7,136 nucleotides of DNA. Origin: WSXY01 sp038325105 (lineage in GTDB: Bacteria > Actinomycetota > Coriobacteriia > Anaerosomatales > Anaerosomataceae). The translations under genes and the position numbers were made by a program. How positions within the stretch are numbered: position 1 is the stretch's first letter; every line of letters begins with the position of its first letter. Below are positions 1 to 5,592 of the stretch, in pieces. Location: contig JBBQIR010000090.1 in NCBI GenBank assembly GCA_038325105.1, forward strand, positions 1 to 7,136. The letters run 5' to 3'. The notes below the pieces were generated by a model that saw only the letters and a list, made by a program, of their open reading frames with translations, was not told where the DNA came from and did no database searches.

Positions 1-362
1 ATGCGCTCCTGGACCTGCGGACGCTTGGCGAAGACGTCGACGACGCGCGCGAGCTTCGAGAGTCCGCAGATGCGCCCGCTCTTGCCGGGGATGTACGCAA
101 CATGTGCGCGGCCGAGGAACGGCAGCAGGTGGTGCTCGCACACCGAGTAGAGCGGAATGTCCCGGATGAGCACCATCTCCTGGTGGCCCTCGTTGAAGGT
201 CACGCGGAAGTGCTCGGCTGCGTCTTGTGAGAGTCCCGAGAAGATTTCCTCGTACATGCTGGCAACACGCCTCGGCGTGTCGAGCAGGCCTTCGCGCGCC
301 GGGTCTTCGCCAACGCCCTCGAGAATCATGCGTACGCCCTGCTCGATCTTCTCTCGGTCCAT
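1..362 (-). CDS. folE: GTP cyclohydrolase I, N-terminal part (3' end outside window)
   Basis: The visible 120 residues belong to GTP cyclohydrolase I, the cytoplasmic enzyme that converts GTP to 7,8-dihydroneopterin triphosphate, the first step of folate (tetrahydropterin) synthesis. The reading frame is open from ATG at 362 to the left edge, so the C-terminal third or so is missing. The N-terminal helix region carries the family signature DPAREGLLDTPRR (residues 20-32). The active-site motif SVCEHHLLPF spans residues 73-82: Cys75 and His78 match two zinc ligands and His77 the catalytic histidine; the third ligand, a cysteine, would lie beyond the edge. GKSGRICGLSKLAR (93-106) and FAKRPQVQER (111-120) are also typical. 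The start is supported by a GGGAG-like ribosome binding site at about 370-374, 7 nt upstream. It follows the Fe-S ATPase gene after a 109-bp gap in which I see no convincing terminator or promoter (only a weak TACTGT -10-like hexamer), so read-through from the cassette is possible. In Actinobacteria folE commonly follows ftsH directly. Confidence 0.95.
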   Translation of the reverse strand, partial: MDREKIEQGVRMILEGVGEDPAREGLLDTPRRVASMYEEIFSGLSQDAAEHFRVTFNEGHQEMVLIRDIPLYSVCEHHLLPFLGRAHVAYIPGKSGRICGLSKLARVVDVFAKRPQVQER

Positions 363-471
363 GAGAACGCTCCCGGAATCGGAGATGGAGGACACTGCTC
401 TCACAGTATCCCCCATCGGAGGCCGGTGCTGGTAGGCGTGAGGCGAAGCGGGTTCGCGCGGGTGTCTGCTC

Positions 472-1383
472 TCAGCCGATGCGGGCAGCAATCGCGGCGA
501 CGACATCGCGCGCCGCGAGGAGTCCCGGCGCGTCCTCGGCCAGAAGCGTGTCGGCCGAGGCTCCTCCCGCCAGCCGGTCAAGTGTCCTGGCGAGCGTCGG
601 ATCAAACGGTATCGCGCCGATGAGGTCGAGCCCCTCGGCGGCTACAAGCCGACGGATTCGCCCGGCGCCGCTTACGGACAGGTCCGCCTTGTTGAGTACG
701 ACGGCGACGCTCACGCCGAGGCGGCGTGCGAGCGCGATGAGCCGCAGCAGGTCGGATTCGCCGGACACTGTCGGCTCCGTGACCGCCACGAGAAGATCGG
801 TGTTAGTGATTGCCGCGATGACCGGACAGCCGATGCCCGGAGGACCGTCGATAAGCAGGAGTTCGGCGCCGCTTTCCTCGGCCATGGCCTTCGCGCGGGT
901 TCTGACCTCGGTCACGAGCTTGCCGGAGAGGTCCTCGCCAGGGCCGAGCTGGCCGAAGGAGATCGGACCGACGGCTGACGTGCCCGAGAAGACCTGCCCG
1001 GCCGTGCGCTCGTGCATCGTGATCGAACCGCCGTACGAGCACTTCGGGACACACGCCCCGCACCCCTCGCACAGCCACGGGTCGACAGAGAACACCGATG
1101 ACGCCTGATTTCTGTCAGGCCGGATGATCGCGTCGAAGCGGCACGCGCGCAGGCAGACCCCGCAGCCGTGGCACAGTTCGGGGTCGATAACCGCCACGGC
1201 GCCACCCGAGAAGCTCTCCGAGGAGGTGGTTACGGCGGATAGCGCAATCGGAAGGTTCGACGCCTCCACATCGCAGTCAGCAACAGCCAGCCGACCCGCG
1301 GGTGCCAGCAGGTGGGCAGCGACAGCCGTGAGCGTGGTCTTGCCGGTGCCACCCTTACCCGACGCGAACACGACCGTCTTCAT
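472..1383 (-). CDS. MinD/Mrp-superfamily P-loop ATPase with inserted 2x[4Fe-4S] ferredoxin domain (second paralogue)
   Basis: A 303-residue cytoplasmic P-loop ATPase of the MinD/Mrp/NifH superfamily with an inserted ferredoxin domain. The deviant Walker A is KGGTGKTT (residues 10-17, signature Lys10 and Lys15). Switch I is DCDVEASN (36-43) and switch II is DGPPGIGC (179-186). Two classic C-x2-C-x2-C-x3-C motifs lie between them, at Cys71/74/77/81 and Cys105/108/111/115, predicting two [4Fe-4S] clusters. In-frame codons continue upstream to 1434, but the start at 1383 is chosen because it gives the family's normal N terminus (MKTVVFASGKGG), has GGAGG 4 nt upstream, and forms an ATGA overlap with the stop of the preceding ATPase gene, implying translational coupling. 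No MinD-type C-terminal amphipathic membrane anchor is obvious. Family knowledge: such proteins occur in anaerobes, often as adjacent pairs beside NifX-like genes, as in the Desulfovibrio orange-protein complex. Its specific substrate is not known; it may load, reduce or remodel a metallocluster using ATP. It could alternatively be a general Fe-S carrier like Mrp/ApbC, but the ferredoxin insert argues for this subfamily. Confidence 0.92.
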   Translation of the reverse strand: MKTVVFASGKGGTGKTTLTAVAAHLLAPAGRLAVADCDVEASNLPIALSAVTTSSESFSGGAVAVIDPELCHGCGVCLRACRFDAIIRPDRNQASSVFSVDPWLCEGCGACVPKCSYGGSITMHERTAGQVFSGTSAVGPISFGQLGPGEDLSGKLVTEVRTRAKAMAEESGAELLLIDGPPGIGCPVIAAITNTDLLVAVTEPTVSGESDLLRLIALARRLGVSVAVVLNKADLSVSGAGRIRRLVAAEGLDLIGAIPFDPTLARTLDRLAGGASADTLLAEDAPGLLAARDVVAAIAARIG

Positions 1384-2294
1384 TCTTCCTCCAGTGTCAG
1401 CCGCGCAATGCCATCCCAGATGTCCGCGAACCACCCGGGCGCATCAGGGTGAACGTCGAGCACGAGCCCGCCTTCGGCATACACCTCGGCGACGGACCGA
1501 TCGAACGGTATGCGGGCGAGGATCGGGATCTCATGGTCCGCGAGGTACCGGTCCAAATCGGCGCTGCCGGCGCCGTCACGGTTAATGACAACGCCCATGG
1601 GAATGCCGAGATCGCTCCCTAGTTGCACCATAAGATCCAGGTCGTGCAATCCAAACGCCGTTGGCTCGGTGACGAGCACGAGCATCCCGGCACCGTGAAC
1701 TGCGGCGACGGCCGAACAGGCAACACCTGGAGGAGCGTCGAGGATCGTGACGCTGCGCGAGTACACCTCGGCGCGACGCCGCGCGGCCTTGATGACGTTG
1801 GGCGCCTTCACATCGCCGATGTCGAGCCGTCCAGTCACCAGCTGAATGCCTCCCGGATCGGCAAAGTCACGCGGGACCGCACCCGACTCGACCTCGCCGA
1901 CCCGGTGGGAGACCTCAGACATCGCACCGGTCGAACACGCGTCGGTGCACCGGCCACATCCGTGGCATAACTCGGCAAACACAACGACGGACTTCCCGAG
2001 CACCCTCAGAGCGCCGTACGCGCACACGTCACGGCAATCGCCACAAGCCGTGCATGCCTCCGGGTTCACGCTGGCGACAGGAACGCTCACCGCGTGCATC
2101 TCGGTGGCAGCCGGCGGCAAGAAGAGCGCGTCGTTTGGCGCCTCAACGTCGCAGTCGACCAGCGCGGTCGGTGTGCCCGTGCGCGCGATTGCTACGGCCA
2201 GGTTGGTCGCCACGAACGTCTTGCCCGTTCCGCCCTTGCCGGACGCGATTGCGATCTTGAGTCGCCGGCCAGGCAACATCCCGTGAACCGCCAT
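1380..2294 (-). CDS. MinD/Mrp-superfamily P-loop ATPase with inserted 2x[4Fe-4S] ferredoxin domain (first paralogue)
   Basis: A 304-residue paralogue of the following gene with the same architecture. Deviant Walker A KGGTGKT is at residues 20-26, followed by Phe where the partner has Thr. Switch I is DCDVEAPN (47-54) and switch II is DAPPGVAC (186-193). The ferredoxin insert has Cys81/84/87/91 and Cys110/113/116/120, predicting two [4Fe-4S] clusters. The fold is expected to be cytoplasmic and to dimerise around ATP, perhaps with its paralogue. The gene begins 3 nt after the stop of the NifX-like gene and its TGA overlaps the next ATG, so it sits inside one operon. The start is uncertain: ATG at 2294 was chosen because it fills the gap, but ATG at 2279 (beginning MLPGRR) is equally compatible with the family, and neither has a strong Shine-Dalgarno sequence. 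The C-terminal tail (WFADIWDGIARL, 288-299) is mildly amphipathic but is not a recognised MinD membrane anchor. The role is inferred from family and context to be ATP-driven handling of a metal-sulfur cluster on the NifX-like partners; no substrate can be read from the sequence. Confidence 0.92.
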   Translation of the reverse strand: MAVHGMLPGRRLKIAIASGKGGTGKTFVATNLAVAIARTGTPTALVDCDVEAPNDALFLPPAATEMHAVSVPVASVNPEACTACGDCRDVCAYGALRVLGKSVVVFAELCHGCGRCTDACSTGAMSEVSHRVGEVESGAVPRDFADPGGIQLVTGRLDIGDVKAPNVIKAARRRAEVYSRSVTILDAPPGVACSAVAAVHGAGMLVLVTEPTAFGLHDLDLMVQLGSDLGIPMGVVINRDGAGSADLDRYLADHEIPILARIPFDRSVAEVYAEGGLVLDVHPDAPGWFADIWDGIARLTLEEE

Positions 2295-2297
2295 GCC

Positions 2298-2675
2298 TTA
2301 GTGACCGCCGCACACGTAGCCGGGATCGATGACCTCGACCTCACCGGCGATGAGCGCCGCTACCGCGTCGCTCACCAGGGGTCGCTCGTTGTCGAAGTAG
2401 ACGACGATACCGGCGTCGTTGAAGCCCGCAAGCGGTCGTCCACCGATGCCAGCGACGACGAGCGCGTTCACTCCCTCTCCCGCGAGCAGATTGACCGGCG
2501 TGAGGCAGCCTCCCTCGACATGCGGCGGGTTGGCCACAATGCGGACGCCGGCAACGGCACCATCTACGATATCCACGACGGTGAAACAATCGCAGCGGCC
2601 GAAGTGTCCGGAACGCTCAACATCCATGCCGCCTTCGCCAACAGACGGAACCGCAAGTACGATACGCTCGCTCAT
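2298..2675 (-). CDS. NifX/NifB-C-terminal-like metallocluster-binding protein, cysteine-containing
   Basis: A 125-residue single-domain protein of the dinitrogenase iron-molybdenum cofactor family (NifX/NifY/NafY/NifB C-terminal domain/ORP; Pfam Nitro_FeMo-Co). Members have an RNase H-like fold that binds or carries metal-sulfur clusters and are not limited to nitrogen fixers. Visible family marks are SGHFGRCDCFTVVDI (residues 22-36), NPPHVEGGCLTPVNLLA (49-65) and the core GVNALVVAGIGGRPLAGF (68-85). It contains four cysteines, Cys28, Cys30, Cys57 and Cys122, the last in a C-terminal CGGH. These are candidate cluster or metal ligands and set it apart from the cysteine-free neighbour. The start ATG has AGAGAGG about 8 nt upstream. 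It lies 25 nt after the other NifX-like gene and 3 nt before the first Fe-S ATPase. No nifHDK, nifE or nifN genes are nearby, so a role in nitrogenase is not supported. Likely a scaffold or carrier served by the two ATPases. Confidence 0.88.
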   Translation of the reverse strand: MSERIVLAVPSVGEGGMDVERSGHFGRCDCFTVVDIVDGAVAGVRIVANPPHVEGGCLTPVNLLAGEGVNALVVAGIGGRPLAGFNDAGIVVYFDNERPLVSDAVAALIAGEVEVIDPGYVCGGH

Positions 2676-2700
2676 TCTCCGAACCTCTCTTCTCCGTGGA

Positions 2701-3060
2701 TCAGCCCTGGTGGGATTCTCCCGCTTCGGTCAGTTCCGCCAGCGTGCCGGCCTCGAATGCTTCGATGGCCTCGCGCGCCGTCATACCAACTCCCGAGTAG
2801 CCCTTGATGCCCGCAATCTGGAGCGCCGAGAACGCCTTCGGGCCAAGATGACCGGTGATGACCGCCCCGGCTCCGGCGCCGGCCACCAGTTCGGCCGAAG
2901 CGATTCCCGCGGCCTGAAGCGCGTTGCGGTTCTCGCTGTTGTCGATGGCCTGCGTCTCACGCGTGTCCGTGTCGTACACGAGGAAGTGCATGGCGCGTCC
3001 GAACCGCTCGTCGACGGTGTCGTCGAGTGCCGGTCCTAGTGCTGATAGCGCGATTCTCAT
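2701..3060 (-). CDS. NifX/NifB-C-terminal-like metallocluster-binding protein, cysteine-free
   Basis: A 119-residue protein of the same Nitro_FeMo-Co (NifX/ORP-like) family. The typical marks are VDERFGRAMHFLVYD (residues 16-30), matching the family's 'xxRFGRAxxF' strand-loop, and GAVITGHLGPKAFSALQIAG (65-84), matching the usual VITGxxGPxAxxxLxxAGI core. It contains no cysteine at all; His25 and His71 are the conspicuous possible metal ligands, or any cluster could be held non-covalently, as described for the Desulfovibrio orange protein. The ATG overlaps the padR stop as ATGA, and an AAGGAG site (3069-3074) lies 8 nt upstream inside the padR coding sequence, so expression is likely coupled to the regulator. 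A second NifX-like gene follows after 25 nt. Function in detail is unknown. Family assignment is fairly firm and metal identity is not readable from the sequence. Confidence 0.88.
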   Translation of the reverse strand: MRIALSALGPALDDTVDERFGRAMHFLVYDTDTRETQAIDNSENRNALQAAGIASAELVAGAGAGAVITGHLGPKAFSALQIAGIKGYSGVGMTAREAIEAFEAGTLAELTEAGESHQG

Positions 3061-3470
3061 CCCTGGTGCTCCTTCGCTTGAACGGCCTGTTCGACTGCGG
3101 CGACCGCGACCGCAAAGAGCTGCTGCCGCTCGCGCAGGTGATCAAGCCAATGGAGGAGCATCGCATGCCCCTCCTCGGTCAGTGTGTACTCACGGCGCTG
3201 GGGACCGGAACCGGCATCCACCCACTCGGAGACGACGGCACCGTCCTCTTCCAGCCGACGCAATGTGCGGTAGAGGCCGCCCGGATCGACCGAGACGGCA
3301 CCGCTTGTCATGTTCTCGATGGCGCGAATGAGGTCGTAGCCGTGCTGCTCGGCGGTTGCAAGCCCAGCGAGAATCATCGGCTCAAGGAGCGCGCCGCGAC
3401 CGCGGCCCATCTGCCGCTGTGTGCCGTCGGCTGCCTCGCAGCAGCGTCGCCTCGGTTGTTGGTTCTCCAT
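3057..3470 (-). CDS. PadR-family winged-helix transcriptional regulator
   Basis: A 137-residue PadR-type repressor with an N-terminal winged helix and a short C-terminal dimerisation helix (subfamily-2 size). Family marks are LLEPMILAGLATAEQHGYDL (residues 28-47), the recognition-helix segment SVDPGGLYRTLRRLEEDG (60-77), and the wing with GPQRREYTLTEEG (89-101). The frame is open upstream to 3752, inside ftsH, but that part has no PadR similarity. ATG at 3470 is chosen because it has AAAGGA about 11 nt upstream and lies downstream of the predicted promoter and operator; ATG at 3482 or 3500 cannot be excluded. An unusual basic extension, QPRRRCCEA (5-13), precedes the winged helix. Cys10 and Cys11 are the only cysteines and could sense metal or redox state, which is speculation. 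The TGA overlaps the next ATG by 4 bases. It is first in the cassette and likely represses it and itself through the palindrome at 3496-3526. Confidence 0.9.
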   Translation of the reverse strand: MENQQPRRRCCEAADGTQRQMGRGRGALLEPMILAGLATAEQHGYDLIRAIENMTSGAVSVDPGGLYRTLRRLEEDGAVVSEWVDAGSGPQRREYTLTEEGHAMLLHWLDHLRERQQLFAVAVAAVEQAVQAKEHQG

Positions 3471-3495
3471 AATACGGCACATCCTTTCGTTCAAA

Positions 3496-3526
3496 GACAT
3501 ATGTATGTGTAACACATCTATGTGTC
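3496..3526 (-). promoter_or_regulatory. 31-bp palindrome, probable PadR operator
   Basis: An imperfect inverted repeat centred on base 3511, with 12 of 15 arm positions complementary. Its core, ATGTGT-A-ACACAT at 3505-3517, is perfect. Outer arms GACA (3496-3499) and TGTC (3523-3526) also pair. ATGT/ACAT tetramers occur at 3497-3500, 3501-3504, 3505-3508, 3514-3517 and 3520-3523. PadR-family regulators are known to bind dyads of ATGT/ACAT half-sites, commonly in their own promoters. It ends 25 bp upstream of the padR start and overlaps the best promoter candidate, so it is well placed for autorepression. The AT-rich composition stands out from the GC-rich surroundings. Confidence 0.75.
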
Positions 3527-3528
3527 GA
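3500..3528 (-). promoter_or_regulatory. Candidate promoter of the padR cassette
   Basis: On the minus strand, TCGACA (3523-3528, five of six matches to TTGACA) is followed after 17 bp by TACATA (3500-3505, a weak -10). The hexamers lie within or at the edge of the palindrome, and transcription would begin about 20 bp before the chosen padR start. The location after a terminator and before the first cassette gene makes a promoter here likely, but the exact hexamers are uncertain; TTGTTT with TACACA is an alternative pair. Confidence 0.4.
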
Positions 3529-3529
3529 G

Positions 3530-3560
3530 AAACAAGGCCCGCCGCGATCGACGGGCCTTG
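3530..3560 (-). terminator. Probable intrinsic terminator after ftsH
   Basis: A perfect 9-bp inverted repeat, CAAGGCCCG (minus strand, 3552-3560) and CGGGCCTTG (3533-3541), has a 10-nt loop. On the minus strand it is followed by TTTCTC, a short and imperfect T tract. It begins 23 nt after the ftsH stop and ends just before the PadR-type palindrome, so it would separate the tilS-hpt-ftsH transcript from the cassette. The weak T tract leaves efficiency uncertain. Confidence 0.72.
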
Positions 3561-3583
3561 CTGTTGCTCAGTGGTGTACGGAG

Positions 3584-5569
3584 CTACGCAGTCGTGACCC
3601 CGCTCGGACCGGACAGCGGCGGCAGATCCACGATCGGACGCGTGTCCTCGGGCTCGGCTTCCGGCTCCGGCTCCCCGGCGGCCTCGTCGTCGTCCTTCTT
3701 GGCGTCGTCCTCGGCCTGCTGCGCCTTCTCCTTCACGAGAAAAGCGTCCCACTTGTCCTCAAGCAGCGCTTCGAGCTCGGCTTTGTCGACCGTCTCGCGC
3801 TCAACAAGCACCTCGGCCATGAGGTCGAGCTGCTTGCGGCGCTCGCTGAGGATCTTGAACGCCTTGTCGAACGCCTCGTCGATGAGATGGCGGACTTCCT
3901 TATCGATCTCGTAGGCGATTTCGGGGCTGTAGTTCGGCGTGTTCGAGAAGTCCCTGCCGAGGAACACCTCGTGCTCCTGCTCGCCAAGGGTGATCGGGCC
4001 GAGCTTATCCGACATGCCGTAGCGCGTGATCATCTGACGGGCCAGTTTCGTGGCGCGCTCGATGTCGTTGCTCGCACCCGTGGTGATGTCGCCGATCGCG
4101 ATCTCCTCGGCAACACGACCACCAAGAAGCATCGAGAGCTCGTCGAGCATCTCGCCCTTTGAGTTGAGGAACTTGTCCTCGATCGGCAGCGCGAGGGTGT
4201 ATCCGAGCGCGCGGCCGCGAGAAATGACGCTGATCTTGTGAATGGGGTCGGTATTCGGCAGCACGTGGCCGACGAGCGCGTGTCCGGACTCGTGGTACGC
4301 GATAATCCGTTTTTCCTTCTCCGAGATGATGCGGCTCTTCTTCTCGGGACCTGCGATAACGCGCTCGATGGATTCCTCAAGCTCGGTCATCTCGATCCGC
4401 TTCTTGCCGTGACGCGCGGCGAGCAGAGCGGCCTCGTTCACCATGTTCGCGAGGTCGGCGCCGGTGAACCCGGGCGTCCTGCGGGCGATGACCTCGAGGT
4501 CGATCTCATCGACCATGGGCTTGCCGCGGGTGTGGATCTTGAGGATCTCGGCACGGCCCTTGAGGTCGGGACGGTCCACCATGATCTGGCGGTCGAAACG
4601 GCCGGGACGCAGAAGCGCCGAGTCGAGCACGTCGGGGCGGTTGGTCGCCGCCATGACGATGACGTTGTCTTTGAGGTCGAAGCCGTCCATCTCCACGAGC
4701 AGCTGGTTGAGCGTCTGCTCGCGCTCGTCATGCCCGCCGCCGAGACCGGCACCGCGCATCCGGCCGACTGCGTCGAGTTCGTCGATGAAGACGATACACG
4801 GGCTTGCCGCCTTCGCCTGCTCGAACAAGTCGCGCACACGGCTGGCGCCCACGCCGACGAACATCTCGACGAAGTCGGAGCCGGCGATCGTGAAGAACGG
4901 CACGCCGGCTTCTCCCGCAACCGCGCGGGCGAGCAGGGTCTTACCGGTTCCGGGAGGCCCTACGAGCAAGACACCCTTCGGAATCTTCGCGCCGAGCGCC
5001 TGGAACTTGCCGGGGTTCGCCAGGAACTCCTTGATCTCCTGAAGTTCCTCGACCGCCTCGTCGACGCCGGCGACGTCCTTGAACGATATCCTCGGCTGAT
5101 CGCGCGTAAGCCGCTTGGCGCGCGACTTTCCGAACGACATCACCTTCGAGTTGCCGCCCTGCATCTGATTGATGAAGAAGAACATCACGCCGACGATGAG
5201 TATGATCGGCACGATCTGAACGAGCAGCGACACCCACCACTGCGGGTCCTGCGTGTCGGCATTGTACTGGACAGCCGGATACTGCTGGATGAGGGTATCA
5301 AACGAGTCGCCGCTGATGTACGTGGTGGTGTACTGCGACTTGGTCTTACTCTCTTTGGCAGCCTTATCGGCGTAGAAATCACCGGAAACGACCTGCGTCT
5401 TGAGCAGCACGTCGGCCGTGACCACGCGGTTGTCCTTGAGCGCCTTCACATAGTCGCCCGACGACAACTCGACGACCTTGCCGGTCGACTCGAAGTTGTT
5501 CGCGATGATGAGCAGCGCGACAACAATGAAGAGCAGATAGAGGAGCGCGGTCCTCAGGTTTCTATTCAA
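3584..5569 (-). CDS. ftsH: ATP-dependent zinc metalloprotease FtsH
   Basis: A 661-residue membrane-bound AAA+ protease that degrades misfolded membrane proteins and selected regulators as a hexamer, with the catalytic part in the cytoplasm. Order: transmembrane helix 1 (about residues 7-24), extracytoplasmic FtsH_ext region (about 26-110), transmembrane helix 2 (about 112-133), AAA+ domain with Walker A GPPGTGKT (204-211), pore loop MFVG (236-239), Walker B IVFIDELDAVGR (259-270) and second region of homology around TNRPDVLDSALLRPGRFDR (309-327), then the M41 peptidase with HESGH zinc site (426-430) and Asp502 in TTGASNDIERAT as the likely third ligand. The tail (616-661) is acidic and Pro-rich. 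Length is normal for Actinobacteria. A longer GTG start at 5578 exists, but its first G is the last base of the AAGGAG Shine-Dalgarno, so TTG at 5569, 8 nt downstream of that site and giving MNRNLRTALLYLLF, is preferred. It follows hpt by 23 nt and is probably co-transcribed with tilS and hpt. Confidence 0.97.
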   Translation of the reverse strand: MNRNLRTALLYLLFIVVALLIIANNFESTGKVVELSSGDYVKALKDNRVVTADVLLKTQVVSGDFYADKAAKESKTKSQYTTTYISGDSFDTLIQQYPAVQYNADTQDPQWWVSLLVQIVPIILIVGVMFFFINQMQGGNSKVMSFGKSRAKRLTRDQPRISFKDVAGVDEAVEELQEIKEFLANPGKFQALGAKIPKGVLLVGPPGTGKTLLARAVAGEAGVPFFTIAGSDFVEMFVGVGASRVRDLFEQAKAASPCIVFIDELDAVGRMRGAGLGGGHDEREQTLNQLLVEMDGFDLKDNVIVMAATNRPDVLDSALLRPGRFDRQIMVDRPDLKGRAEILKIHTRGKPMVDEIDLEVIARRTPGFTGADLANMVNEAALLAARHGKKRIEMTELEESIERVIAGPEKKSRIISEKEKRIIAYHESGHALVGHVLPNTDPIHKISVISRGRALGYTLALPIEDKFLNSKGEMLDELSMLLGGRVAEEIAIGDITTGASNDIERATKLARQMITRYGMSDKLGPITLGEQEHEVFLGRDFSNTPNYSPEIAYEIDKEVRHLIDEAFDKAFKILSERRKQLDLMAEVLVERETVDKAELEALLEDKWDAFLVKEKAQQAEDDAKKDDDEAAGEPEPEAEPEDTRPIVDLPPLSGPSGVTTA

Positions 5570-5577
5570 GCTCAACA

Positions 5578-5583
5578 CTCCTT
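5578..5583 (-). promoter_or_regulatory. Ribosome binding site of ftsH (decides the start codon)
   Basis: AAGGAG on the minus strand, a strong match to the anti-Shine-Dalgarno sequence. It overlaps the upstream GTG (5576-5578), leaves only 2 nt to a TTG at 5573-5575, and leaves 8 nt to the TTG at 5567-5569. That spacing favours the last as the real start and argues against annotating the longest frame. Confidence 0.7.
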
Positions 5584-5592
5584 GTCGGAGGG

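Noticed and set aside
443..457. Small GCGAA/TTCGC hairpin after the last ATPase gene as a terminator
   Set aside because: The stem is only 5 bp and no T tract follows on the minus strand.
363..471. A folate-related riboswitch ahead of folE
   Set aside because: I could find no supporting paired elements, and most of the gap is GC-rich sequence with only trivial hairpins.
2094..2807. A 237-codon open frame on the plus strand opposite the NifX-like and first ATPase genes
   Set aside because: It overlaps three clearly coding minus-strand regions, has low-complexity Arg/Ala/Asp-rich content and matches no family I know.
472..3060. A nitrogen-fixation gene cluster, because of the NifX-like proteins and MinD/NifH-type ATPases
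   Set aside because: No nifH (which lacks ferredoxin inserts), nifD, nifK, nifE, nifN or nifB radical-SAM gene is present. These families occur widely in non-diazotrophic anaerobes.
3471..3752. Upstream extension of the padR frame into ftsH
   Set aside because: The extra residues are Arg/Gly-rich, overlap the ftsH 3' end, the terminator and the operator, and do not resemble a PadR N terminus.
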